Below, one piece after another: positions 48,470 to 61,742 of a DNA stretch of 64,000 nucleotides. Every line of letters begins with the position of its first letter. Within the stretch, counting starts at the first letter, position 1. The position numbers and the translations under genes are program-made. Where the stretch lies: positions 3,906,001 to 3,970,000 of the forward strand of contig NZ_CP029608.1 of the NCBI RefSeq assembly GCF_003352185.1. The letters run 5' to 3'. The notes under the pieces are model-generated. The model was not told where the DNA came from. It searched no databases and saw only the letters and a list, made by a program, of their open reading frames with translations. The stretch comes from Pseudomonas kribbensis (GTDB taxonomy: Bacteria > Pseudomonadota > Gammaproteobacteria > Pseudomonadales > Pseudomonadaceae).

Positions 48470-48970
48470 ATGGAATTCGCTTTCTATTTCGCATCGGGTA
48501 TCGCTGTTGTGTCCACACTGCGTGTGGTCACCAACACCAATCCTGTGCACGCCCTGCTCTACCTGATCATTTCTCTGATCTCCGTGGCCATGACCTTCTT
48601 CGCTCTCGGCGCACCGTTCGCCGGCGTGCTGGAAGTGATTGCCTACGCCGGCGCCATCATGGTGCTGTTCGTGTTCGTGGTGATGATGCTGAACCTGGGG
48701 CCTGCCTCGGTTCAGCAGGAACGCACCTGGCTCAAGCCCGGCATCTGGGCAGGACCGGTGATTCTCGCCGCCCTGCTGCTGGCCGAACTGCTGTATGTGC
48801 TGTTCGCTCACCAGAGCGGTCAGGCCATCGGTCAAACCACCGTGGACGCGAAAGCCGTGGGCATCAGCCTGTTCGGTCCGTACCTGCTGGTGGTCGAACT
48901 CGCCTCGATGCTGCTGCTCGCTGCAGCCGTCACGGCGTTCCATTTGGGCCGTAACGAGGCGAAGGAGTAA
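48470..48970 (+). CDS. nuoJ: NADH-quinone oxidoreductase subunit J
   Basis: A 166-residue membrane subunit with five hydrophobic segments. The conserved EVIAYAGAIMVLFVFVVMMLN (~55-75) contains the pi-bulge helix involved in coupling. AGGAAGAACG precedes the ATG; 3 bases separate it from nuoK. Confidence 0.95.
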   Translation: MEFAFYFASGIAVVSTLRVVTNTNPVHALLYLIISLISVAMTFFALGAPFAGVLEVIAYAGAIMVLFVFVVMMLNLGPASVQQERTWLKPGIWAGPVILAALLLAELLYVLFAHQSGQAIGQTTVDAKAVGISLFGPYLLVVELASMLLLAAAVTAFHLGRNEAKE

Positions 48971-48973
48971 GAC

Positions 48974-49282
48974 ATGCCTGCTATCCCTCTCGAACATGGA
49001 CTGGCCGTTGCCGGCATCCTGTTCTGCCTTGGTCTGGTCGGCCTGATGGTCCGCCGCAACATTTTGTTCGTGTTGATGAGTCTGGAAGTGATGATGAACG
49101 CCTCTGCACTGGCCTTCATCGTCGCGGGCGCCCGCTGGGCGCAACCGGATGGACAGATCATGTTCATCCTGGTGATCAGCCTGGCAGCCGCCGAGGCCAG
49201 TATTGGCCTGGCGATCCTGCTGCAACTGTATCGCCGCTTCCATACGCTCGATATCGACGCTGCCAGTGAGATGCGCGGATGA
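48974..49282 (+). CDS. nuoK: NADH-quinone oxidoreductase subunit K
   Basis: A 102-residue three-helix membrane subunit, MrpC-like. The membrane-embedded glutamates are in [10 protein letters not shown] (~36) and [12 protein letters not shown] (~72). It overlaps nuoL by 4 bases. Confidence 0.96.
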
Positions 49283-51132
49283 ACCTACTCTTTCTGACTT
49301 TCGTATTCCCTCTGATCGGGTTCCTGTTGCTGTCGTTCTCGCGCGGCCGCCTCTCGGAAAACCTGTCGGCGCTGATCGGTGTCGGCTCCATCGGCCTGTC
49401 TGCCATCGTCGCGGCCTACGTGATCTGGCAGTTCAACGTCGCTCCACCGGAAGGTGGCGTGTACGTCCACGTACTGTGGAAGTGGATCTCGGTGGAAGGC
49501 TTCCAGCCTAACTTCGCCCTGTACCTGGACGGCCTGTCCGTGACCATGCTCGGTGTGGTGGTCGGCGTGGGTTTCCTGATCCACCTGTTCGCCTCCTGGT
49601 ACATGCGCGGTGAAGCCGGTTACTCGCGCTTCTTCGCCTACACCAACCTGTTTATCGCCAGCATGCTGTTCCTGGTGCTGGGCGATAACCTGCTGTTCAT
49701 CTACTTCGGCTGGGAAGGTGTGGGCCTGTGCTCGTACCTGTTGATCGGTTTCTACTACAGCAACCGCAACAACGGTAACGCCGCACTGAAAGCCTTCATC
49801 GTCACCCGTATCGGCGACGTGTTCATGGCAATCGGCCTGTTCATCCTGTTCCAGCAGTTGGGCACGCTGAACGTCCAGGAACTGCTGGTGAAGGCGCCTG
49901 AGCACTTCAAGGTCGGCGATTTCTGGATCGTCCTGGCAACCCTGATGCTGCTGGGTGGTGCGGTCGGTAAATCGGCTCAACTGCCGCTGCAGACCTGGCT
50001 TGCGGACGCGATGGCCGGTCCTACCCCGGTTTCGGCACTGATCCACGCTGCAACGATGGTTACTGCCGGTGTCTACCTGATCGCCCGTACCCACGGTCTG
50101 TTCGCCCTGGCGCCGGACATCCTGCATCTGGTCGGCATCGTCGGTGGTGTAACCCTGGTACTGGCAGGTTTTGCCGCACTGGTTCAAACCGACATCAAAC
50201 GCATCCTCGCCTACTCGACCATGAGCCAGATCGGCTACATGTTCCTGGCGCTGGGCGTTGGTGCCTGGGAAGGCGCGATCTTCCACCTGATGACCCACGC
50301 CTTCTTCAAGGCACTGCTGTTCCTTGCGTCCGGTGCGGTGATCGTTGCCTGCCACCACGAGCAGAACATCTTCAAGATGGGCGGTCTGTGGAAGAAACTG
50401 CCGCTGGCCTACGCCAGCTTCATCGTCGGTGGTGCCGCCCTGGCCGCCCTGCCGCTGGTGACCGCAGGTTTCTACTCCAAGGACGAAATCCTCTGGGAAG
50501 CGTTCGCCAGCGGCCACAACGGTCTGTTGTACGCCGGTCTGGTCGGTGCGTTCATGACCTCGCTGTACACCTTCCGCCTGATCTTCATCGCGTTCCACGG
50601 TGAAGCCAAGACCGAAGCTCACGCCGGTCACGGCATCGCTCACTGGCTGCCGCTGTCGGTGCTGATCGTGCTGTCGACTTTCGTCGGCGCCATGATCGTT
50701 CCACCGCTGCACGGCGTACTGCCGGAAAGCGTTGGCCATGCCGGTGGCGAAGCCAAGCACAGCCTGGAAATCGCCTCGGGCGCCATCGCTCTGGCCGGTA
50801 TCCTGCTGGCGGCCCTGCTGTTCCTCGGCAAGCGTCGCTTCGTGACCGCGATCGCCAACAGCGGCATCGGCCGTCTCCTTTCGGCCTGGTGGTTCGCTGC
50901 CTGGGGCTTCGACTGGATCTACGACAAACTGTTCGTGAAGCCGTACCTTGCGATCAGCCACATGCTGCGCAAAGACCCGCTCGACCAGACCATCGGTCTG
51001 ATCCCGCGCATGGCCAAGGGGGGTCACACCGCCCTGAGCCGTACCGAAACCGGTCAACTGCGTTGGTACGCTGCTTCGATGGCTGCTGGTGCCGTACTGG
51101 TAATCGGCGCTGTCGTGCTGGTAGCGGTCTGA
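49279..51132 (+). CDS. nuoL: NADH-quinone oxidoreductase subunit L
   Basis: A 617-residue antiporter-like proton-pumping subunit at the distal end of the membrane arm. The key segment [17 protein letters not shown] (~148-164), the discontinuous-helix lysine region [26 protein letters not shown] and the long C-terminal lateral helix region are present. Confidence 0.97.
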
Positions 51133-51171
51133 TATGAACCTTGCGAATTTGCGAAAGGAAACGAGCCCGTC

Positions 51172-52704
51172 ATGATTCTGCCTTGGCTAATCCTGATCCC
51201 CTTCATCGGCGGCCTGCTGTGCTGGATGGGTGAGCGCTTCGGCGCTACCCTCCCCCGCTGGATTGCGCTGTTGACCATGACCCTGGAACTCGCCCTCGGC
51301 CTCTGGCTGTGGGCCCATGGTGACTATTCATTTGCTCCGGCGCCTGGCGCCGATCCGACCTGGGCGCTTGAGTTCAAGCACGTCTGGATCCAGCGCTTCG
51401 GCATCAACGTGCACCTGGCCCTCGACGGCCTGTCGCTGCTGATGATCCTGCTGACCGGTCTGCTGGGTATCCTGTCGGTACTCTGCTCGTGGAAAGAGAT
51501 TCAACGTCACGTTGGCTTCTTCCACCTGAACCTGATGTGGATCCTGGGCGGCGTTGTCGGCGTGTTCCTCGCCCTCGACCTGTTCATGTTCTTCTTCTTC
51601 TGGGAAATGATGTTGGTGCCGATGTACTTCCTCATCGCGCTCTGGGGTCACAGTTCTTCGGACGGCAAGAAAACCCGTATCTACGCAGCGACCAAGTTCT
51701 TCATCTTCACTCAGGCTTCCGGCCTGATCATGCTGGTGGCGATCCTGGGTCTGGTCCTGGTCAACTACAACAGCACCGGCGTGATCACCTTCAACTATGC
51801 CGATCTGTTGAAGACCAAGATGTCGATGACCACCGAGTACATCCTGATGCTCGGCTTCTTCATCGCCTTCGCGGTCAAGCTGCCAGTGGTTCCGTTCCAC
51901 TCCTGGCTGCCTGACGCTCACGCCCAGGCACCGACCGCAGGTTCTGTCGACCTCGCCGGTATCTTGCTGAAAACCGCGGCCTACGGTCTGCTGCGTTTCG
52001 CCCTGCCGCTGTTCCCGAACGCCTCGGCCGAATTCGCGCCGATCGCCATGACCCTCGGTCTGATCGGGATCTTCTACGGTGCGTTCCTGGCGTTCGCGCA
52101 AACCGACATCAAGCGTCTGATCGCCTTCTCGTCCGTTTCCCACATGGGCTTCGTACTGATCGGCATCTACTCCGGCAGCCAACTGGCGCTGCAAGGCGCC
52201 GTGATCCAGATGCTGGCCCACGGTCTGTCGGCCGCGGCACTGTTTATCCTGAGCGGTCAGTTGTACGAGCGCCTGCACACTCGTGACATGCGTGAGATGG
52301 GCGGTCTGTGGTCGCGTATCGCGTACCTGCCGGCGATCAGCCTGTTCTTCGCAGCTGCCTCTTTGGGTCTGCCAGGCACCGGTAACTTCGTCGGCGAGTT
52401 CCTGATCCTGATCGGCACTTTCGCCAGTGCTCCTTGGATCACCGCGATTGCCACCTCCGGTCTGGTGTTCGGTTCGGTCTACTCGCTGATCATGATCCAC
52501 CGCGCTTACTTCGGTCCGTCGAAATCGGATTCGATCCTGCACGGCATGGACGGTCGCGAACTGATCATGGTGCTGGGCCTTGCGGTACTGCTGATTTACC
52601 TCGGCGTCTACCCGCAACCGTTCCTCGACACTTCTGCCGCCACGATGCATGGCGTGCAGCAGTGGCTCGGCACCGCCTTCACTCAACTCGCTTCGGCCCG
52701 GTAA
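51172..52704 (+). CDS. nuoM: NADH-quinone oxidoreductase subunit M
   Basis: A 510-residue antiporter-like subunit with about 14 hydrophobic segments. [15 protein letters not shown] (~141-155) holds the conserved membrane glutamate, and [23 protein letters not shown] is the central signature. AAAGGA lies about 12 bases before the ATG. Confidence 0.97.
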   Translation: MILPWLILIPFIGGLLCWMGERFGATLPRWIALLTMTLELALGLWLWAHGDYSFAPAPGADPTWALEFKHVWIQRFGINVHLALDGLSLLMILLTGLLGILSVLCSWKEIQRHVGFFHLNLMWILGGVVGVFLALDLFMFFFFWEMMLVPMYFLIALWGHSSSDGKKTRIYAATKFFIFTQASGLIMLVAILGLVLVNYNSTGVITFNYADLLKTKMSMTTEYILMLGFFIAFAVKLPVVPFHSWLPDAHAQAPTAGSVDLAGILLKTAAYGLLRFALPLFPNASAEFAPIAMTLGLIGIFYGAFLAFAQTDIKRLIAFSSVSHMGFVLIGIYSGSQLALQGAVIQMLAHGLSAAALFILSGQLYERLHTRDMREMGGLWSRIAYLPAISLFFAAASLGLPGTGNFVGEFLILIGTFASAPWITAIATSGLVFGSVYSLIMIHRAYFGPSKSDSILHGMDGRELIMVLGLAVLLIYLGVYPQPFLDTSAATMHGVQQWLGTAFTQLASAR

Positions 52705-52711
52705 GAGCGCT

Positions 52712-54175
52712 ATGGAATTCACGATTCAACACTTTATTGCGCTAGCGCCACTGTTGATCACCAGCCTCACCATTATCGTGGTGATGCTGGCAATCGCCTG
52801 GCGCCGCAACCACTCGCAGACCTTCCTGATTTCGGTGGCGGGTCTGAACCTGGCCTTGCTGTCGATCCTGCCGGCCCTGAAAGTCGCGCCTCTGGCCGTG
52901 ACGCCATTGCTGCAGATCGACACCTTTGCCTGCCTGTACATGGCGCTGATCCTGGTCGCCACCCTCGCCTGTGTCACCCTCGCCCACGCCTACCTCGGCG
53001 ACGGCGGTTCGGGTTACCCGGGCAACCGTGAAGAACTGTACCTGCTGATCCTGATGGCCGCCGCCGGTGGTCTGGTTCTGGTCAGCGCGCAGCACCTGGC
53101 CGGTTTGTTCATCGGTCTGGAACTGCTGTCGGTACCGGTCTACGGTCTGGTGGCCTACGCCTTCTTCAACAAGCGTTCGCTGGAAGCCGGCATTAAGTAC
53201 ATGGTGCTGTCGGCCGCCGGTTCCGCGTTCCTGCTGTTCGGTATGGCGCTGCTGTACGCAGACTCGGGCTCGCTGAGCTTCGTCGGTATCGGTCAGGCAC
53301 TGGCCACCACCAACCTGCCAAGCTCGCTGGCGCAACTGGGCCTGGGCATGATGCTGATCGGTCTGGCGTTCAAGCTGTCGCTGGTACCGTTCCACCTGTG
53401 GACGCCGGACGTGTACGAAGGTGCTCCGGCACCGGTGGCCGCGTTCCTCGCCACCGCTTCGAAAGTGGCTGTGTTCGCGGTAATGGTTCGTCTGTTCCAG
53501 ATCTCCCCTGCCGCCAGCAGTGGTGTTCTGAGCAACGTGCTGACCATCATCGCCATCGCCTCGATCCTGTTCGGTAACCTGCTGGCCCTGACCCAGAGCA
53601 ACCTCAAGCGTCTGCTCGGTTACTCCTCCATCGCGCACTTCGGCTATCTGCTGATCGCACTGGTGGCGAGCAAGGGTCTGGCGGTCGAAGCCATCGGCGT
53701 GTACCTGGTCACCTACGTGATCACCAGCCTCGGCGCCTTCGGCGTGATCACCCTGATGTCCTCGCCGTACAACGGCCGCGACGCGGATGCGCTGTACGAG
53801 TACCGCGGCCTGTTCTGGCGCCGTCCGTACCTGACCGCCGTACTGACCGTGATGATGCTGTCCCTGGCCGGTATCCCGCTGACCGCTGGCTTCATCGGCA
53901 AGTTCTACATCATCGCCACCGGTGTCGAGTCGCACCAATGGTGGCTGGTAGGTTCGCTGGTACTGGGCAGCGCCATCGGCGTGTTCTACTACCTGCGCGT
54001 GATGGTCACCCTGTACCTGATCGAACCGAACCTGCGCCGCCACGACGCCCAGCTGCACTGGGAACAGAAGGCAGGCGGCGTGATGCTGCTGGCCATCGCC
54101 GTGGTCGCGTTCTTCCTCGGTGTGTACCCGCAACCATTGCTGACCCTGGTTCAGCAGGCGGGCCTGGCGGGCTGA
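52712..54175 (+). CDS. nuoN: NADH-quinone oxidoreductase subunit N
   Basis: A 487-residue antiporter-like subunit. [20 protein letters not shown] (~132-151) and [25 protein letters not shown] (~229-253) are the conserved membrane motifs. ATG 52712 ([13 protein letters not shown]) was chosen over upstream in-frame starts inside nuoM. Last gene of the nuo operon. Confidence 0.97.
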   Translation: MEFTIQHFIALAPLLITSLTIIVVMLAIAWRRNHSQTFLISVAGLNLALLSILPALKVAPLAVTPLLQIDTFACLYMALILVATLACVTLAHAYLGDGGSGYPGNREELYLLILMAAAGGLVLVSAQHLAGLFIGLELLSVPVYGLVAYAFFNKRSLEAGIKYMVLSAAGSAFLLFGMALLYADSGSLSFVGIGQALATTNLPSSLAQLGLGMMLIGLAFKLSLVPFHLWTPDVYEGAPAPVAAFLATASKVAVFAVMVRLFQISPAASSGVLSNVLTIIAIASILFGNLLALTQSNLKRLLGYSSIAHFGYLLIALVASKGLAVEAIGVYLVTYVITSLGAFGVITLMSSPYNGRDADALYEYRGLFWRRPYLTAVLTVMMLSLAGIPLTAGFIGKFYIIATGVESHQWWLVGSLVLGSAIGVFYYLRVMVTLYLIEPNLRRHDAQLHWEQKAGGVMLLAIAVVAFFLGVYPQPLLTLVQQAGLAG

Positions 54176-54202
54176 TTGCACTGCTGGAATGGCTACAAAC
54201 AG

Positions 54203-54232
54203 AAACGGCACCTTCGGGTGCCGTTTTTGCGT
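54203..54232 (+). terminator. Terminator of the nuo operon
   Basis: An AACGGCACC/GGTGCCGTT stem with a TTCG loop is followed by TTTGCGTTT. Confidence 0.92.
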
Positions 54233-54240
54233 TTATGCCA

Positions 54241-54705
54241 TCACAGTTTCTTCACCATCGGCACGCAGGTCAGTTGCAGACCTGAAGGTGATTGATAAAC
54301 CGCACTTCCCTCCCCGACGTAACCGCAGCGTCGATAAAAATCAGCGGCATTCAAAGTCGCATCCAGACAAACCTCTGCCAGTCCCAGACTCCGTGCCAGC
54401 GCTTCAAGAAAGCTCAGCACTCGTTTGCCCAGACCGCGCCGCATGAAATCCGGGTGAATGAAAATTGCGCCAATTTCGCGACGCTCCAGATCGAGCATGC
54501 CGGTTGCTACAGGCTCACCCTCAACGTAACCCAGATAGAAATGCTTTTGCATGAGCATGTCGTAACCGTCCTGCGCCGAGCCTTTTGTCCAGTCGAGCAT
54601 CTGCTGCTCGCTGTAGGCACCGATGCATTGGTGACGGATCGCCAGTCGCCGGATCTCGAACGCTATCCCGGCATCGTCCGGGGTGGCTCTTTTCATTTCG
54701 AACAT
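54241..54705 (-). CDS. GNAT family N-acetyltransferase
   Basis: A 154-residue GNAT protein with motif A IGAIFIHPDFMRRGLGKRVL (~83-102) and the C-terminal FYRRCGY segment. Substrate unknown. The ATG at 54705 is chosen because GGAG lies 6 bases before it; an ATG 12 bases upstream overlaps that site. A minus-strand terminator and small ORF lie directly upstream, suggesting an attenuated leader. Confidence 0.85.
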   Translation of the reverse strand: MFEMKRATPDDAGIAFEIRRLAIRHQCIGAYSEQQMLDWTKGSAQDGYDMLMQKHFYLGYVEGEPVATGMLDLERREIGAIFIHPDFMRRGLGKRVLSFLEALARSLGLAEVCLDATLNAADFYRRCGYVGEGSAVYQSPSGLQLTCVPMVKKL

Positions 54706-54740
54706 TTCTCTCTCCATGAGCCATGTGCGGACAGGCAATG

Positions 54741-54771
54741 AAAAAGCCCCGTCCATTTCTGGCGGGGCTTT
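54741..54771 (-). terminator. Rho-independent terminator upstream of the GNAT gene
   Basis: On the minus strand AAAGCCCCGCCA pairs with TGGACGGGGCTTT (one bulged base) around a GAAA tetraloop, then runs into Ts. It lies 36 bases before the GNAT start, so it ends a short minus-strand transcript rather than a gene. Confidence 0.85.
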
Positions 54772-54804
54772 GGGTAACACGTCATTGACCAGACATGCAT
54801 GACC

Positions 54805-54867
54805 TTATGGCCCGCCGGAAGCGGTCATAGCGGAGCACATCATGGTCATTCGGTGTTGGGCAGTCAT
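54805..54867 (-). CDS. Candidate 20-residue Met-rich leader peptide
   Basis: MTAQHRMTMMCSAMTASGGP: a complete small ORF with five methionines, ending about 34 bases before the terminator stem. TTGACT (plus positions 54898-54903) and a weak CACTAT could form a promoter that places the transcript start near the ATG. No good ribosome binding site is seen. It could be a leader peptide or part of a small RNA. Unproven. Confidence 0.35.
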   Translation of the reverse strand: MTAQHRMTMMCSAMTASGGP

Positions 54868-55064
54868 GGCTGGATAGTGCTGCGGATTGTTCCGACGAGT
54901 CAATCGCAACACCACCTAACGAAATTGTAATTCCCCGATCACCTTGGCGTTATCCGCAGCCTGCAACGATGTCACCCGGCGACTCTCCCGGCGGGCCCTT
55001 GCCCGTCGAACAATAAAACCCACGCCGAAGCACGTTCCCGTTCTGCCGAACTCAGGAGTGATTG

Positions 55065-56390
55065 ATGGTTAACAACACAAAAATATCGATGGCCGCTTTA
55101 GCAGTGGTCGTCGGCGCCGGGCCGTCCACGGTGTTTGCAGAAGACAAACCCGAAGGGTTTATCGAAGGCAGCAGCCTGACGGTGCTCAACCGCAACTTCT
55201 ATTTCAATCGTGATCACCGCAACGGCCAGTCCAGCCCCACGGGCAACGGCTATTCCGAGGCCTGGGCCCATGCGGTCATCAGCAAGTTCGAATCCGGTTT
55301 CACCCAGGGCACCGTCGGGGTCGGGGTGGATGCTTTCGCGATGATCGGTCTGAAACTCGATACCGGTGATGGTCGCAACGGGGGCCGCAGTTCGTTCGAT
55401 GTGTTGTCGGTCGACAGCGACGGTAAAGCGCGGGACGAATACACCAAGGTCGGTGGTGCGGCCAAAGTGCGGGCCTTCGATACGGTGGTGAAAATCGGCG
55501 ATGTGTTCCCGGCCAACCCGGTGGTTGCGGCGGGTGACTCGCGATTGCTGCCGGAAAGCTTTCGAGGTGTGACGGCGACCAACACCAGCATCGAGGGCCT
55601 GTCGATCCAGGGTGGCCGGTTGCATGCGATGAGCCAGCCGGTGTCCAGCGACATGCGCGAGAACTTCGCGACCTTCTATGCCGGCCCGGTCAACTCGCCC
55701 TGGATTGCCTATGGCGGCGGCGACTACGCGCTGAACAAAAACCTCAGTTTCAGCCTGTACACCAGTCGCCTGAAAGATGCCTGGAACCAGTATTACGCCG
55801 GCACCGCCTGGACGTATCCGCTGTCGGATGACCTGTCGCTGTTCGGTGGCCTGAACTATTACAAGGCGGTCGATGAAGGCAAACAGTTGCTCGGTCAGTT
55901 CGACAACAACATCTGGAGCGGTCGGGTCGGTGTGAAGCTCGGCGCCCACTCGGTGGCCCTCTCCCACCAGCGCAACAACGGCAACGACGATTTCGATTAC
56001 CTGCGCCAGTCCGACTCGATCTTCCTCGACAACTCGATCCAGTACAGCGACTTCAACTCGCCGAAAGAGCGTTCGTGGATGGTGCGGTACGACCTCGACA
56101 TGAGCACTTACGGCGTGCCGGGCCTGTCATTCATGACCCGTTATGCCCGCGGCACCGACGCCGATTATTCCAACGCCAACGCCGTGTACATGCGCCGCGA
56201 TGCCGAAGGCAATCCGCTGACCGACCAGAAGCGCTGGGAGCGTGATATCGAAGTCAAATACGTGGTGCAGAGCGGTTCGATGAAAGACCTTTCGCTGAGA
56301 CTTCGTCAGGCCACCACCCGTGCCACGGCATTCGAGTCGGATCTGGATGAAGTACGGGTGATTGTCGAATACCCGCTGGCGATTCTCTGA
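55065..56390 (+). CDS. OprD family outer membrane porin
   Basis: A 441-residue 18-stranded porin of the OprD/OpdK family taking up small acids, peptides or amino acids. The signal peptide ends near residue 25 (GPSTVFA before EDKPEGF). Typical segments are FIEGSSLTVLNRNFYFNRD, GLKLDTGDGR and NLSFSLYTSRLKDAWNQYYAG. AGGAG lies 6 bases before ATG 55065. The chain ends in EYPLAIL rather than a terminal aromatic residue, which is unusual for an outer-membrane barrel signal. The substrate cannot be read from sequence. Confidence 0.9.
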   Translation: MVNNTKISMAALAVVVGAGPSTVFAEDKPEGFIEGSSLTVLNRNFYFNRDHRNGQSSPTGNGYSEAWAHAVISKFESGFTQGTVGVGVDAFAMIGLKLDTGDGRNGGRSSFDVLSVDSDGKARDEYTKVGGAAKVRAFDTVVKIGDVFPANPVVAAGDSRLLPESFRGVTATNTSIEGLSIQGGRLHAMSQPVSSDMRENFATFYAGPVNSPWIAYGGGDYALNKNLSFSLYTSRLKDAWNQYYAGTAWTYPLSDDLSLFGGLNYYKAVDEGKQLLGQFDNNIWSGRVGVKLGAHSVALSHQRNNGNDDFDYLRQSDSIFLDNSIQYSDFNSPKERSWMVRYDLDMSTYGVPGLSFMTRYARGTDADYSNANAVYMRRDAEGNPLTDQKRWERDIEVKYVVQSGSMKDLSLRLRQATTRATAFESDLDEVRVIVEYPLAIL

Positions 56391-56455
56391 GTTTCACGAG
56401 CAACACACATTCACCTTTAGAAGCTCCTTGCTCCTTTGGTAAGAGGTGAATCCTT

Positions 56456-56482
56456 TGGCGTCCTTCGGGGCGCCTTTTTTTT
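56456..56482 (+). terminator. Terminator after the porin gene
   Basis: A GGCGTCC/GGGGCGCC stem with a TTC loop is followed by eight Ts. Confidence 0.88.
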
Positions 56483-56569
56483 GCCTTGATAAAAGATCGT
56501 TTTCTTGACCGCGCAGCGAGCGAACTGCCATCTTCGCCTGCGTTGAAAAACAAGAATAACGAGGGATTG

Positions 56570-57784
56570 ATGAGTAACCGTAAAAACCTGGAAATCGAAT
56601 ACTTGAGGGGGGCCGCGGTTGCCATGACCTTCCTGTGTCACGTCACCATGATGCTGCCGTTCCATACCGATACCCTGCTGAGAATCTTCTCGATCTTCAT
56701 GCCCTGGACCGGGGTCGATCTGTTTTTCTGCATTTCCGGCTTCGTCGTCAGCAAGGCCTATCTCGATTATTTCGACAACCATCGCGCGCAAGGTCAGTCT
56801 GGTCTGGCAACGGTGTGTTTCTGGTTGCGCCGTGCCTACCGCCTGTTGCCCACAGCCTGGCTCTGGATACTCGTTCCGCTGTTGTTTTCCATCGTTTACA
56901 ACCAGTCGAATGCCTTTGGCTCGTGGTATGACAATCTGCGCAGCTTCACCGCCGTCGCGACCTTCAGCGGTAATCTGGGGATGCATTTCAACTCGCTGCT
57001 GGGGCCCAGCCCGCAATACTGGAGCCTGGCGCTTGAAGAGCAGTTCTACTTCGTATTCCCGTTGTTTCTGCTGTTTGTCATGTCCCCCCGCTGGCGAATC
57101 ATTGCCCTGTTCGCGCTCATTGCCCTGCAGTTCGGTATCGATCGCAACCCCTATCCCGAACCCGGAAGCATACTCACGCACTTTCGTCTGGATGCAATGC
57201 TCTGGGGAATTCTCCTGTGCCTGTTTACCCGAACCCGCCTCTATCGACAGATAGAACCTGTCGGGCTGGGTCAGGGAACGCTCAAACCGCTGCTGTGCAC
57301 ACTGTTCCTGCTCTACATGCTGGGTTCCGTCGCGATTCAGCTGATTGCCATGCCGATTGCAGTCGGTATCGTTGCGATGGTTGCGGTGCTGATTGTCTGG
57401 CTGGCGAGTTACCAGAAAGGCTACATCTACTGCCCGGTTTTCATGCACGGTCTCATGCAGTGGCTCGGCTCACGGTCCTATGGACTTTACGTGATCCATG
57501 TTTTCACCAATCACTTGAGTACCGAAATCTGGACCCGTGTAGCCGCCAGTCAGGGCGTTCCCCTCGACGGGCGTTTTACCGTTGAGCTGTTGCTGACGTC
57601 GGTGGGTTTGCTGGTGGTGCTGAGCGAGCTCAATTACCGCCTGGTCGAAACGCCGCTGCGCCAGCGTGGAGCCGAAATTGCCCGCCGCAAACTCAGCCAT
57701 GAAGCGCTCCCCGAAGCAGCCGGCACGAACACACAACCATTGCCGGTCAAACAGCCCGGAAACGGCGAAGCGCGGCAGACCTGA
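56570..57784 (+). CDS. Acyltransferase 3 family membrane protein
   Basis: A 404-residue integral membrane acyltransferase with about ten hydrophobic segments, of the family that O-acetylates lipopolysaccharide, exopolysaccharide or peptidoglycan. It has the N-terminal EIEYLRGAAVAMTFLCHVTMM (the family RxxAxxxVxxxH pattern, ~8-28), GVDLFFCISGFVVSK (~45-59) and YWSLALEEQFYFVFPL (~147-162). The ~45-residue C-terminal tail is polar and cytosolic. GAGGG precedes ATG 56570. No polysaccharide genes are adjacent, so the target is unknown. Confidence 0.88.
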   Translation: MSNRKNLEIEYLRGAAVAMTFLCHVTMMLPFHTDTLLRIFSIFMPWTGVDLFFCISGFVVSKAYLDYFDNHRAQGQSGLATVCFWLRRAYRLLPTAWLWILVPLLFSIVYNQSNAFGSWYDNLRSFTAVATFSGNLGMHFNSLLGPSPQYWSLALEEQFYFVFPLFLLFVMSPRWRIIALFALIALQFGIDRNPYPEPGSILTHFRLDAMLWGILLCLFTRTRLYRQIEPVGLGQGTLKPLLCTLFLLYMLGSVAIQLIAMPIAVGIVAMVAVLIVWLASYQKGYIYCPVFMHGLMQWLGSRSYGLYVIHVFTNHLSTEIWTRVAASQGVPLDGRFTVELLLTSVGLLVVLSELNYRLVETPLRQRGAEIARRKLSHEALPEAAGTNTQPLPVKQPGNGEARQT

Positions 57785-57839
57785 AAGTCTCCCGCGCACA
57801 GCCGTGATGACAGGCTGCACACCATGGCGGTGCGCAGCA

Positions 57840-58172
57840 TCAGCCACCACTGTTTCGGCAAACACCTGCCACGCTGTATTTGAGCGTATTGAGCTGCCCG
57901 TTCGAATCTTCATAGGTCATCGCCGTGGGAACGACGTTGCAGGCCGGCTGCGGTTTCACCACGCTGACTATTTTCACCACGTCCAGCTTCATCCCGTATT
58001 CGTAGTCCTTCACCACCGGAGCTGCTTTGCCTCGTTCGGCCGCGTATTGCTCCATGGCCTTTGCGTTAGCGCTGAACGCGCGCTCGAAGGTTCGATCACC
58101 GCCCCCCTCTGCCAGCACATTCAAGGACATCGTCATGACGCCGGCGAAGGCCATCCACTTGATCAACTTCAT
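57840..58172 (-). CDS. DUF2790 periplasmic protein with PtrA-like N-terminus
   Basis: A 110-residue protein with a 21-residue Sec signal (MKLIKWMAFAGVMTMSLNVLA). The mature N-terminus EGGGDRTFERAFSANAKAME matches the start of the neighbouring small protein. A DUF2790 domain follows (~53-110: DYEYGMKLDVVKIV ... CNVVPTAMTYEDSNGQL ... GVC) with two cysteines that could form a disulfide. DUF2790 proteins of Pseudomonas are small, periplasmic and often near metal-resistance genes. Function unknown. Confidence 0.85.
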   Translation of the reverse strand: MKLIKWMAFAGVMTMSLNVLAEGGGDRTFERAFSANAKAMEQYAAERGKAAPVVKDYEYGMKLDVVKIVSVVKPQPACNVVPTAMTYEDSNGQLNTLKYSVAGVCRNSGG

Positions 58173-58186
58173 GTTTTCTCCTCCAT

Positions 58187-58220
58187 AAAAAAGCCCGACG
58201 CCGGCGTACGACAGCGGGCC
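58187..58220 (-). terminator. Terminator between the two small secreted-protein genes
   Basis: On the minus strand GCCCG/CGGGC arms enclose a second palindrome, ACGCCGGCGT, and are followed by six Ts. It would separate, or attenuate transcription into, the DUF2790 gene. Confidence 0.7.
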
Positions 58221-58238
58221 TGTCTCAGTGCTACGGGC

Positions 58239-58439
58239 TCAAAGGTCCTGTGTGCTGTCGCCTTTCTTGTCATTGACGACAACGGGATCCCGGGCCTTTT
58301 CCTTGGCAACGAACAGCTCCATGGAGCGGTCGTTGCTGGTCATCATCCGGTCGAAAGTGCGGTCGCCGCCACCTTCGGCCATCGCCAGGGAAGACACCGC
58401 CAACGCCAACAAAAACGCACCGATCTGTACAGGTTTCAT
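58239..58439 (-). CDS. Small secreted protein with PtrA-like N-terminal module
   Basis: A 66-residue protein: a ~21-residue Sec signal (MKPVQIGAFLLALAVSSLAMA), then EGGGDRTFDRMMTSNDRSMELF and a charged tail. The mature start is nearly identical to that of the DUF2790 protein next to it. This module is known from PtrA-type periplasmic proteins of Pseudomonas, some induced by copper. GAGGAA precedes the ATG. It sits downstream of czcCBA in the same orientation. Confidence 0.8.
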   Translation of the reverse strand: MKPVQIGAFLLALAVSSLAMAEGGGDRTFDRMMTSNDRSMELFVAKEKARDPVVVNDKKGDSTQDL

Positions 58440-58530
58440 GTTTGATTCCTCATTTAAGTAACTGACGGGATCAAGGTAACAATCCGAACCTTTCGTGACG
58501 GTGGCGCCGAAATTACATATCCGTTATGTA

Positions 58531-58558
58531 GAAAGGCCCGCAGTTGCGGGCCTTTTTG
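58531..58558 (-). terminator. Terminator after czcA
   Basis: A GGCCCGCA/TGCGGGCC stem lies 17 bases past the czcA stop codon. T-rich flanks exist on both strands (TTTCT on the minus side, TTTTTGTT on the plus side). Confidence 0.8.
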
Positions 58559-58574
58559 TTAAAGCAAAAAATGA

Positions 58575-61742
<3,168 letters not shown>

